A DNA stretch of 5,822 bases from an uncultured Armatimonadota bacterium (lineage in GTDB: Bacteria; Armatimonadota; Fimbriimonadia; Fimbriimonadales; Fimbriimonadaceae). The stretch lies in contig CAMLEL010000172.1 of NCBI GenBank assembly GCA_946478935.1, forward strand, positions 1 to 5,822. The letters run 5' to 3'. Numbering within the stretch: position 1 is the stretch's first letter; each line of letters starts with the position of its first letter. Positions 1 to 5,641 of this stretch are shown here, one piece after another. The notes under the pieces were generated by a model that saw nothing but the letters and a program-made list of their open reading frames with translations, was not told the origin of the DNA and searched no databases. The translations under genes were made by a program, and so were the position numbers.

Positions 1-504
1 TGCTCAAAAGATTGGACCGTTGAAACTCCGTTCGACAACAATCCAACGAAAGAGCTGGCCGAAACCATGTTCGGCAAGCTGGCAGTCATCTATGGGCTGG
101 GTCTGTGGCAGGGTGCGATCGCAAATCGCTGGAAAGGTCAGATCAACGAGAACGCCAAGAACCTCGCCTTTCCAAATAGTTACCCGGAGCTAAACCATAA
201 CGAGATCCTGGGATGGGTCGGCGCAATGAATCAGGGCGTCGCAAAATGGGTGATGATCACGTTGATGGACGGATCGGAGAGCGAAAAGATGAAGACGCGT
301 TCTGCGGTTACCGAGCGCCTGGTCGGTTCGACTGCCGAATACCGCCATGTACAAGCACTGGGAGACAACCTTCTTGAGAAGATGCTCAGCCTGACATTCT
401 TTGGCGACTTCGTATCGATTTATCTGGCTGCTCTTAACGGCGTCGATCCTGAAAACATCGACTCGATTAATACGTTAAAGGACGAGCTTTCAAAGGTTAA
501 GTAG
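1..504 (+). CDS. Bifunctional glucose/mannose-6-phosphate isomerase, C-terminal part (5' end outside window)
   Basis: The reading frame is open from base 1 and ends at TAG (502-504), giving the last 167 residues. The family interconverts fructose-6-phosphate with glucose-6-phosphate and mannose-6-phosphate in the cytoplasm, feeding glycolysis and sugar-nucleotide synthesis. It is a SIS-fold dimer of roughly 300-350 residues, so about half is seen. Recognition rests on the family signature: IYG, then RWKGQINENAK, then PELNHNEILGW. The Glu of the ENAK motif (148-150) and the His of LNHNE (196-198) lie 16 residues apart, matching the spacing of the catalytic Glu and His known from the Pyrobaculum enzyme. 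The C-terminal DFVSIYLAALNGVDP and the nearby INTLK Lys are also typical. The internal ATG at 67 is not the start, because family-like sequence continues upstream of it. The gene converges on the DUF4332 gene. Ordinary phosphoglucose isomerase is unlikely given these motifs. Confidence 0.93.
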   Translation, partial: CSKDWTVETPFDNNPTKELAETMFGKLAVIYGLGLWQGAIANRWKGQINENAKNLAFPNSYPELNHNEILGWVGAMNQGVAKWVMITLMDGSESEKMKTRSAVTERLVGSTAEYRHVQALGDNLLEKMLSLTFFGDFVSIYLAALNGVDPENIDSINTLKDELSKVK

Positions 505-509
505 CGGTT

Positions 510-532
510 TGGGATGCGGAAACCGCATCCCA
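510..532. terminator. Hairpin between convergent genes, possible bidirectional terminator
   Basis: Bases 511-519 pair perfectly with 523-531 (GGGATGCGG / CCGCATCCC) around an AAA loop, and T510-A532 extends the stem to 10 bp. It lies 5 bases after the isomerase stop and 14 bases beyond the DUF4332 stop, where a shared terminator is expected. Neither strand has a T-tract after the stem, so it is not a canonical intrinsic terminator. It may instead protect 3' ends or work with Rho. A competing 7-bp hairpin (504-510 with 520-526) shares its bases. Confidence 0.6.
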
Positions 533-546
533 TAAGACTGGAGTTC

Positions 547-951
547 TTAGTAGGTAACGATCTGGGGAAGTTCTTTTGCCTGACTTACCCAGCCGTCGAC
601 CTCCGACTCAGTCGGGACGCGCCGAACGATGTTTTTGGATTCGTTCAATTCGGCCATTTTGGCTGCCAAATTCGCACCATTTCGCTGCGCCAGTTCAGGA
701 ACGGTGTCCACTCCAGCTGCTTCCAAGAGATCGGCAAACTCCGAGCCGATGCCCTTGATTCGGGCCAGATCCGCCCGGTTCACCCATTCCAAAATCTGAG
801 CCGCGCTCAGCCCACTCTGCGTAGCGAGATCGTCACGTCCTTTCGGGCTGGCACCCTTTTCCAATAGACCCTCTACCGTCTTTACACCGGCTCCCTCAAG
901 CTTTGCTGCAAAGGCAGCTCCAATTCCTTCTACATCAGCGATATTTGCCAA
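547..951 (-). CDS. DUF4332 family helix-hairpin-helix protein
   Basis: This is a 134-residue protein of the DUF4332 family, small soluble proteins built of tandem helix-hairpin-helix units; the biochemical role is unknown. HhH motifs usually bind DNA backbone, so nucleic-acid binding is a reasonable inference but unproven. Two repeats are visible: VEGIGAAFAAKLEGAGVKT at about residues 7-25 and IKGIGSEFADLLEAAGVDT at about 65-83, each with Gly-Ile-Gly. A middle segment with PKGRDDLA and ILEWVNRADL and a C-terminal part ending VSQAKELP complete the family pattern. I chose the TTG at 949-951. It sits 7 bases after a strong AAGGAG site, and family similarity begins right there. The longer frame opening with ATG at 1008 would add 19 residues unlike the family and would run across the ribosome binding site. 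The gene stands alone downstream of the ssb terminator. No clear promoter could be read. Confidence 0.88.
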   Translation of the reverse strand: MANIADVEGIGAAFAAKLEGAGVKTVEGLLEKGASPKGRDDLATQSGLSAAQILEWVNRADLARIKGIGSEFADLLEAAGVDTVPELAQRNGANLAAKMAELNESKNIVRRVPTESEVDGWVSQAKELPQIVTY

Positions 952-958
952 CTGTTTT

Positions 959-964
959 CTCCTT
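959..964 (-). promoter_or_regulatory. Ribosome binding site fixing the TTG start of the DUF4332 gene
   Basis: On the minus strand the sequence reads AAGGAG, followed by 7 bases and then TTG. This is near-ideal Shine-Dalgarno placement. It decides the start in favour of TTG at 951 over the in-frame ATG at 1008. Confidence 0.85.
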
Positions 965-970
965 AAATGT

Positions 971-991
971 CCGTTGCCTTCCGGCCAACGG
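971..991 (-). other. Leader hairpin with GNRA-type loop upstream of the DUF4332 gene
   Basis: In minus-strand RNA, CCGUU pairs with AACGG and GCC pairs with GGC. One G is bulged, and the cap is GGAA, a GNRA-class tetraloop. The stem ends 6 bases before the AAGGAG ribosome binding site. If it lies in the 5' untranslated region it could affect mRNA stability or ribosome loading. No U-tract follows, so it is not an intrinsic terminator. The function is not known. Confidence 0.4.
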
Positions 992-1065
992 GAATATGGA
1001 CAGAGCATCGGTATAGCCCTGTTCCATCTTCGCGCAGAATTGGATCGATTGGGTATGGCTAACGT

Positions 1066-1098
1066 AAAAAAGGGCTCAAGAACTTCGTTCCCGAGCCC
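1066..1098 (-). terminator. Rho-independent terminator of the rpsF-ssb unit
   Basis: On the minus strand, a 12-bp stem (GGGCTCGGGAAC with GTTCTTGAGCCC, two G-U pairs) closes a GAA loop. It is followed directly by six Ts (the A-run at 1066-1071 on the + strand). The stem begins 21 bases beyond the ssb stop codon. Stem strength, tight loop and T-run all fit a canonical intrinsic terminator. It marks the 3' end of the unit and shows that rpsR and rplI do not follow ssb here. Confidence 0.92.
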
Positions 1099-1119
1099 GG
1101 TAGAAGAGTTAAAGGAAGA

Positions 1120-1533
1120 CTACTCGTCCGCAAATGGATCGTATTCGTCGGCTGCAGGCGCAGCCGCAACCGCTGCGCCCGCGGTCGGTCGGGATCCATC
1201 TCCATGGTCGTCCTTGGGACGGTCCAACCCTTGCACGCTGTTGGCGACGATCTCCACGACTTCACGATTCGAACCATCGCTTGCGGTGTACTTGCGAGCC
1301 TGTAGTCGACCTTCGACAGCGACCAAGCGACCTTTGGTGAGATAGTTCACCACATAGTCCGCATCCTTGTTCCATGCGACGATGTTAAAGAAGTCGGCGT
1401 CTGGCGAGCCGTCTTGCGGCTTGATCCGTTTTTGCACGGCGATCGAAAACGAGCAGACATTCTTGCCTGTCGTAGTCGTTCGGAGTTCGGGATCGCGGGT
1501 TAACCGGCCGATAAGTACAACGCTATTGACCAT
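1120..1533 (-). CDS. ssb: Single-stranded DNA-binding protein
   Basis: SSB coats single-stranded DNA in replication, recombination and repair and recruits partner proteins through its C-terminal tip. The 137-residue protein has the canonical OB-fold start MVNSVVLIGRLTRDPELR, the FNIVAW strand with Trp54, GRLVAVEGRLQARKY at about 68-82, and the last OB strand to about residue 104. A short Ala/Gly/Asp-rich linker follows and the tail is EYDPFADE. The tip is unusual: SSBs normally end in an acidic stretch with Pro-Phe as the last two residues, whereas here three residues follow the Phe. The ATG is one base beyond the rpsF stop (TGAAATG), and GAGGAC at the end of rpsF can serve as ribosome binding site, so translation is probably coupled. 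A strong terminator follows the stop codon by 21 bases. Confidence 0.97.
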   Translation of the reverse strand: MVNSVVLIGRLTRDPELRTTTTGKNVCSFSIAVQKRIKPQDGSPDADFFNIVAWNKDADYVVNYLTKGRLVAVEGRLQARKYTASDGSNREVVEIVANSVQGLDRPKDDHGDGSRPTAGAAVAAAPAADEYDPFADE

Positions 1534-1534
1534 T

Positions 1535-1825
1535 TCAGTCCTCGAGCTTATAGATTCTGTGTCGGATGATATCGTCGCTGATGCGCATCAGGCGACTCAA
1601 TTCTGCCGGAAGTTCGGCGGGAGCCTCGAAGTTCATCAGGATGTAATTTCCTTCTTTGAATCCTTCGACCTCATAGGCCAATTTCCTTTTATCCCATTTG
1701 CCGGATTTCTCCACGGTCCCACCGTGGTTTTCGACAATGCCCTTGAAGTGGTCGGAAATCTTGCCAACTTCACCGTCGTTCAGGTCAGGCTTGACGATAT
1801 AAAACGCTTCGTATTTCTTGCTCAT
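1535..1825 (-). CDS. rpsF: 30S ribosomal protein S6
   Basis: S6 binds S18 and the central domain of 16S rRNA in the small subunit platform. The 96-residue protein is full length for the family. It shows the expected order: YEAFYIVKPDL near the start, a GG turn with VEKSGKWDKRKLAYEVEGFKEGNYILMNFEAP in the centre, and a C-terminal SRLMRISDDIIRHRIYKLED strand. The ATG at 1825 starts the conserved region directly; only a weak GTGAG-like ribosome binding site precedes it. The gene leads a two-gene unit with ssb, one base apart, a pairing widely conserved in bacteria. The usual further partners rpsR and rplI are absent from this unit. The 121-base upstream gap holds a candidate promoter, a palindrome and a leader hairpin, which are possible control elements. 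Confidence 0.97.
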   Translation of the reverse strand: MSKKYEAFYIVKPDLNDGEVGKISDHFKGIVENHGGTVEKSGKWDKRKLAYEVEGFKEGNYILMNFEAPAELPAELSRLMRISDDIIRHRIYKLED

Positions 1826-1848
1826 ATTTGCTCACTATGGGCTGTGGA

Positions 1849-1876
1849 TTCCGGGAAGGCCGTCGGCCAGCCGGAA
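1849..1876 (-). other. Hairpin in the rpsF leader
   Basis: On the minus strand UUCCGG pairs with CCGGAA (6 bp), an asymmetric internal loop (CU opposite UUC) follows, then GGCC pairs with GGCC around a GAC loop. It ends 23 bases before the rpsF start. If transcription starts near 1896, as the candidate promoter suggests, it lies in the 5' untranslated region. Many bacteria carry an S6:S18-binding autoregulatory hairpin in this place. I do not see that motif's bulged CCG clearly, so equivalence is only a hypothesis. Confidence 0.4.
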
Positions 1877-1902
1877 CAGCGAGCCAGTTTTGGTGAATGC
1901 AG

Positions 1903-1932
1903 AGGATACCACTTCTGCCCCTCCAAGGTCAC
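1903..1932 (-). promoter_or_regulatory. rpsF: Candidate promoter for rpsF-ssb
   Basis: On the minus strand a -35-like GTGACC (1927-1932; 4 of 6 to TTGACA) is separated by 18 bases from TATCCT (1903-1908; 4 of 6 to TATAAT). The -10 is preceded by TGG, giving an extended -10 form. Its place in the only sizable gap of the minus-strand series supports it. The match is moderate, and read-through from the HD gene is also possible. Confidence 0.38.
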
Positions 1933-1939
1933 CGTGACC
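1927..1939. repeat. 13-bp palindrome GGTCAC-C-GTGACC
   Basis: A perfect 6-1-6 inverted repeat lies 7 bases past the HD gene stop, and its left arm (+ strand) coincides with the candidate -35 of rpsF. It could be an operator for a dimeric regulator. As RNA it could form only a 5-bp stem, with no T-run, so a terminator role is unlikely. It is short enough to be chance. Confidence 0.4.
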
Positions 1940-1946
1940 CACTTTG

Positions 1947-2648
1947 CTACTCCAGGTAGGTACCGTTCACGCTCAGTGCAAACTTATATCCCAGCACTTC
2001 AGCGGATCGGCGACACATGACCATCCGGCTCAAGAAGATTTCGAAATACTCCATCACCGTCGCCTGCTTGGTGTCCACATCGAGCGTCAGTTCGATCACG
2101 TGTTCTTCGGGTCTCATCTCAACCCGACTCTTTTGAACTGCATAGTTCACCCGGTCATGAATGTCGAACGTCTCGATGATTGGATTCTGGACTCGGCTGT
2201 AATGGACGTCGCTCTTATCCGCAATGATCAGCGCTGCGGACATATTCGAGATCGGCGCGCCAGCCAACTCTTCGTGATTGCCGATCGCTCCAAGTATCGG
2301 CGCAATCTCCGCCGGGTCCATTCCCATCTCATTGAGGATTGTAAAAGCGATGTTTGCGCCGGTCATCGGGTGATTGATCCGATTGATGACATTGCCGATG
2401 TCATGCAGGTAGCCCGCGATCTGACCCAATTCCACTTCTCGGGCTGGCAGATTGAGCCCCTCCATGATATAGCGGGTAATGCTGGAGACGACCCCAACGT
2501 GCCGATGGCCATGTTCGGTATAGCCCATCGCACGCATGACTTCGTTCGCGCCGTCGATGAGTTTTCGAACCTTGGGGTTCGATCGAACCTCTTTAATGGT
2601 TACAGGCCGGGGACCTTCCAACAATGCAGGTTGTTCCATTGACTCCAT
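1947..2648 (-). CDS. HD-domain (HDIG type) metal-dependent phosphohydrolase
   Basis: A 233-residue cytoplasmic protein of the HD superfamily, whose members bind one or two metals and hydrolyse phosphate esters, often of nucleotides. The substrate here is unknown. Visible metal ligands are a His cluster in TEHGHRH (46-50), the His-Asp pair of LHDIGN (82-83), His93 in NRINHP, His125 in GNHEE and Asp144 in ADKSDV. The extra histidines suggest a two-metal centre. The C-terminal part, FDIHDRVNYAV followed by VMEYFEIFLSRMVMCRRSAE, is characteristic of a conserved family of stand-alone HD proteins that I recall from Firmicutes and others. Two in-frame ATGs, at 2648 and 2639, compete. Neither has a good ribosome binding site (GGAG is only 3 bases before the second), so the start may be 3 codons off. 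It lies 46 bases after the lipoprotein gene and probably shares its transcript. Confidence 0.88.
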   Translation of the reverse strand: MESMEQPALLEGPRPVTIKEVRSNPKVRKLIDGANEVMRAMGYTEHGHRHVGVVSSITRYIMEGLNLPAREVELGQIAGYLHDIGNVINRINHPMTGANIAFTILNEMGMDPAEIAPILGAIGNHEELAGAPISNMSAALIIADKSDVHYSRVQNPIIETFDIHDRVNYAVQKSRVEMRPEEHVIELTLDVDTKQATVMEYFEIFLSRMVMCRRSAEVLGYKFALSVNGTYLE

Positions 2649-2694
2649 CCGATGATCCGGATTGTTACTGATTTGCCGACGTCTTTGTTCAGGA

Positions 2695-3252
2695 TCAGCT
2701 TTGTCGAGTTAGCTTGAGCACAGAATTCGAGCCAATCCACTGTTGCTGCTGGGCAATGCCCACGTTCGGTTCAAAAAGTGTCTCCAGCCGAATGCTTGGC
2801 CCCTTCGAATTCAGAATGACCAAATCGGATTTTGCCACCCGCGTCTTGCTTCCACTGATCTCCTTTTCCGTCATCACCTGGTTTAGGCTTGCCGTTGCCT
2901 CGAACCTTCCCCAGTTCCCTTGCACGACGCCCTTCCAAGCGACGCGTTCACGGTCTTCTGATTGGACGACCAGCGGAATCGGTGGCTCGAACCTCGTGTT
3001 GGAAATACGCTCCGCCAACAGCCTCCCGTTCACCCAGGCCAGCCGGCACTCGCCCGTTGCGCCAAGCAGTACGAAGCCCTTGTGACCCGCTACTGAAGCC
3101 TCTCGGGACACCGTCATATCGGCGAGATACTGCTGAAATTGGGTCGACACCGCAAACTGCCATCGCCGGCCAACTTCCATCGGCATCAGATCTGGACCGC
3201 GACCGCAGCCGCCGAGCATCAGGGCTGACAAGCAAACCGCCCAACGGTTCAC
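2695..3252 (-). CDS. Putative lipoprotein of unknown function
   Basis: The 185-residue product starts with a lipoprotein signal: a short N-region with Arg3, a hydrophobic stretch to Leu13, and the lipobox LGGC with Cys16 as the lipidated residue. The mature part of about 170 residues would be membrane-anchored outside the cytoplasm. It opens with PMEVGRRWQF and ends with a strand-rich segment containing LFEPNVGIAQQ and LKLTRQS. The pattern of a PL-vG-W-Y-like start and a W/F-x-P-x-VGI-like end recalls small beta-rich lipoproteins, but I cannot name a family. The start is GTG (3250-3252), overlapping the helicase TGA as GTGA. A GAGG at 3260-3263 is 7 bases upstream. This implies translational coupling to the helicase. 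The next Met, Met12, would destroy the signal peptide, so the GTG start is preferred. No function can be assigned. Confidence 0.8.
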   Translation of the reverse strand: MNRWAVCLSALMLGGCGRGPDLMPMEVGRRWQFAVSTQFQQYLADMTVSREASVAGHKGFVLLGATGECRLAWVNGRLLAERISNTRFEPPIPLVVQSEDRERVAWKGVVQGNWGRFEATASLNQVMTEKEISGSKTRVAKSDLVILNSKGPSIRLETLFEPNVGIAQQQQWIGSNSVLKLTRQS

Positions 3253-5483
3253 GTGACGGCCTCAAGTTTGGCAAAGGATTGGGCAAGCTTCTTGACTCCG
3301 ACGACGCCAGGAAAAGCAACCGTAACCTCGCTGTCGTTCCGGATCGGGTTGCAGGCCACCACCACACCAATACCGAATTTGGCATGGCGCACACGCTGCC
3401 CGACCTCAAATGGAGCCTTGTAGCTGGGGCTGCGAAGCGGAGCTTTTGGTTCCAAGATGCTCGATTGAGGGGCCGGGGAGTGAGAATAGGTGCCGGATCG
3501 CTCGTGATACATTCCTCGCCGATCCTCCGGCATGGCGTAGCCAGAATGGGAGATCGTGTCGATAATCTCGTTTGGAATGTCGTCCAAAAAGCGCGACCGG
3601 CGGTTGAAGTTGGGCTGACCATAGAGTGACCGCCGATGCGCATGAACAAGATGCAATTCTTCCCTTGCTCGCGTCATGCCCACATAGCAAAGCCGACGCT
3701 CCTCTTCCAATTCTGAATCGGACGTAAGCGACCGCGAATGCGGAAAAACGCCCTCCTCCAAACCCACCAGATACACCACTGGGAATTCAAGTCCCTTCGC
3801 CGAGTGCAGGGTCATCAGCGTTACGGCATCGCCACCCTCGGCAAGGTTGTCGACGTCAGCCACCAGCGAAACACTTTCTAGGAATCCACCCAGCGATGGA
3901 GACTCAGTGCTGGCGTCGTATTCGGCAGTCACATTGGTGAACTCCTGAAGGTTTTCCAGGCGCGAAATGCTCTCTTCCGAACGCTCAGACTTCAGCATGT
4001 CAAGATAGCCGGAATTCACAAGCAGGGACTTGAGGACCGGAGTCACCGGTCCTTGCTCTGACAATTCCGCAGCTTCTTGAATGGCTCCTACAAAGGCTCG
4101 CACGCCGCTTCCAGTCTTCTTTTGAAGGCTGGACTGCACTTCCTGATCCTGCAGCGCGTTGAACAGGGGGAACCCCCTTTCGTTTGCCCAGGATTCGATC
4201 GAGCTCAAGGCTCCCGGTCCAATCCCCCGTGGAGGCAGGTTCAAGACACGTCTCACCGCAACGTCGTCGCGAGTGTTGAACACCAGCCTGAGGTACGACA
4301 GCATGTCCTTGATCTCTTTTCGCTCATAGAACCGAACACCGCCAATGAGCATGTGTGGAATTCGCATGGTCAAAAACGCTTCTTCCACCACGCGTGACTG
4401 AGCGTTCGTTCGATAGAGAACCGCAAAGTCGCCATACTTGCGACGGCCGGTCCGAACGTCCTTCAGGATGGCATCTGCCACCAGCATCGCCTCATCCTGC
4501 TCGGTCCCCGCCTGGGTCAAGGTAATCGGGGAACCCTCGTCGTTATCCGTCCAGAGCTGCTTATTGGCTCGCCCCCGATTCTTCTCGATGACCGCATTCG
4601 CCCCCGCGAGAATATTCTTTGTGGAGCGGTAGTTGCGCTCAAGCTTTACGATCTTCGCATCAGGGTGATCCGAACCAAACCGCAGAATGAGGCTGACATC
4701 CGCACCACGCCAGGCATAAATTGACTGGTCATCGTCTCCGACCACGACCACGTTGCGGTGACGTCCCGATATCAGGTGCACGATCTGATACTGGGCATAG
4801 TTGACGTCCTGATACTCATCGACCAACACGTGAAGGAACCGCTCTTGGTACTTTTCTCGAACGTCCTCGCGCTGCTCCAATAGGCGGACCGTGTAAAACA
4901 GAATGTCGTCGAAATCCAGCGCGTTGGCCTTTTGAAGCAGGACGTTATAGCTCCGATAAACCTCCGCCGCGATTCTTTCGAAAAACCCGGTCGCTCGGTC
5001 TGAATACTTCTCCGGAGTCAAGAGTTTTTCTTTCGCACTCGAGATCTCGTTGAGAATCGCCCGGGGCTGGATGGACTTGTCGTCGATATTCTTTGCCTTG
5101 AAAATCTCTCGGATCAGCGAGACTTGGTCGCCGTCGTCATAAATCACGAAGTTTTGATCGATTCCGATCGCTTTGCCGTCGATTCGGAGCATCCGGGCGC
5201 AAAGGCTGTGAAATGTGCCGATCCACATCGCGCTCGCACGATCCCCCACCAGATGCTGGATTCGCTCCTTCATCTCCCGAGCCGCTTTATTGGTGAACGT
5301 TACGGCCAAAATCCGGCTCGCAGGAACGCCATCTTGGATAAGCCGGGCGATACGATGGGTGATGACTCGAGTCTTGCCCGACCCGGCGCCCGCGAAAATC
5401 AGCAGAGGGCCACCTGGCCATTCGACCGCTTCGCGCTGCTCTGGGTTGAGGGTATCTAGGTCGAGAATGGCGGGCATAAGCAT
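3249..5483 (-). CDS. pcrA: ATP-dependent DNA helicase, UvrD/PcrA type (superfamily 1A)
   Basis: A 3'-5' DNA translocase and helicase used in repair, in clearing proteins from DNA and in replication of some plasmids. At 744 residues it has the usual length and all SF1 motifs in order: Q motif LNPEQREAV (12-20), Walker A AGAGSGKT (31-38, Lys37), Ia VTFTNKAARE (61-70), Ib GTFHSLCARML (89-99), II DEYQD (222-226), III GDDDQSIYAWRGAD (249-262), IV LERNYRS (281-287), V VTLMTLHSAKGLEF (554-567) and VI RRLCYVGMTRAREEL (596-610). After a low-complexity linker (about 640-690), FEVGQRVRHAKFGIGVVV to the end matches the PcrA Tudor-like tail that contacts RNA polymerase. That tail favours PcrA/UvrD over Rep. 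The alternative start, ATG at 5477 (Met3), has AGAG 6 bases upstream and may be the true one. The gene heads the minus-strand series and overlaps the lipoprotein gene by 4 bases. Confidence 0.96.
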   Translation of the reverse strand: MLMPAILDLDTLNPEQREAVEWPGGPLLIFAGAGSGKTRVITHRIARLIQDGVPASRILAVTFTNKAAREMKERIQHLVGDRASAMWIGTFHSLCARMLRIDGKAIGIDQNFVIYDDGDQVSLIREIFKAKNIDDKSIQPRAILNEISSAKEKLLTPEKYSDRATGFFERIAAEVYRSYNVLLQKANALDFDDILFYTVRLLEQREDVREKYQERFLHVLVDEYQDVNYAQYQIVHLISGRHRNVVVVGDDDQSIYAWRGADVSLILRFGSDHPDAKIVKLERNYRSTKNILAGANAVIEKNRGRANKQLWTDNDEGSPITLTQAGTEQDEAMLVADAILKDVRTGRRKYGDFAVLYRTNAQSRVVEEAFLTMRIPHMLIGGVRFYERKEIKDMLSYLRLVFNTRDDVAVRRVLNLPPRGIGPGALSSIESWANERGFPLFNALQDQEVQSSLQKKTGSGVRAFVGAIQEAAELSEQGPVTPVLKSLLVNSGYLDMLKSERSEESISRLENLQEFTNVTAEYDASTESPSLGGFLESVSLVADVDNLAEGGDAVTLMTLHSAKGLEFPVVYLVGLEEGVFPHSRSLTSDSELEEERRLCYVGMTRAREELHLVHAHRRSLYGQPNFNRRSRFLDDIPNEIIDTISHSGYAMPEDRRGMYHERSGTYSHSPAPQSSILEPKAPLRSPSYKAPFEVGQRVRHAKFGIGVVVACNPIRNDSEVTVAFPGVVGVKKLAQSFAKLEAVT

Positions 5484-5487
5484 CTCT

Positions 5488-5493
5488 ATTATA
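5488..5493 (-). promoter_or_regulatory. Consensus -10 element just upstream of the helicase gene
   Basis: A perfect TATAAT on the minus strand ends only 4 bases before the first ATG (5483) and 10 before the second (5477). Transcription would begin at about 5481-5483, leaving almost no 5' untranslated region. No good -35 lies 16-18 bases upstream. An alternative pair further up is TTGTCC (5525-5530) and TATACG (5503-5508), spaced by 16. The + strand shows TATTAT at 5487-5492, so the element is nearly symmetric. Confidence 0.5.
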
Positions 5494-5564
5494 GTGGACA
5501 GGCGTATAGGACTGCTCGCCCCGAGGACAAGTGAATCAGAAATTGCAGAATCCTTCTCGCAGAT

Positions 5565-5595
5565 GTGACCTCGCCCGAGAAACGGACGTCATAAT
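5565..5595 (+). promoter_or_regulatory. Candidate promoter for the secreted-protein gene
   Basis: GTGACC (5565-5570; 4 of 6 to TTGACA) is followed after 19 bases by CATAAT (5590-5595; 5 of 6 to TATAAT). The spacing is long, which weakens the call. It would put the start of transcription near 5602, about 40 bases before the ATG. The same GTGACC hexamer occurs in the candidate rpsF promoter. Confidence 0.35.
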
Positions 5596-5629
5596 GCTTA
5601 CTGGATCGAGTGTCCCTTTTGGGCTGCTC

Positions 5630-5634
5630 GGAGG
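5630..5634 (+). promoter_or_regulatory. Strong ribosome binding site of the secreted-protein gene
   Basis: GGAGG with a 7-base spacer to the ATG at 5642. It fixes the start of the partial gene at the right edge and lies inside the right arm of an inverted repeat. Confidence 0.85.
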
Positions 5635-5641
5635 ATTCTGA

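Noticed and set aside
952..1008. 19-residue N-terminal extension of the DUF4332 protein from ATG at 1008
   Set aside because: The extension spans the leader hairpin and the AAGGAG site, and family similarity starts only at the TTG.
1927..1939. Palindrome as a terminator for the HD gene
   Set aside because: The arms are adjacent, giving at most a 5-bp RNA stem, and no T-run follows. An operator or chance explains it better.
1367..2020. + strand open frame of 217 codons across ssb, rpsF and the gap
   Set aside because: It runs antisense through two certain genes and shows no family features.
1944..2642. Long + strand open frame of 232 codons opposite the HD phosphohydrolase gene
   Set aside because: It is antisense to a clear HD-family gene, has no recognisable family pattern or ribosome binding site, and has an amino acid make-up typical of a frame shadow.
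2889..3649. Open frames of 246 (+) and 233 (-) codons across the helicase-lipoprotein junction
   Set aside because: Both are rich in Arg, Ser and Pro, overlap confident genes in other frames and lack start signals.
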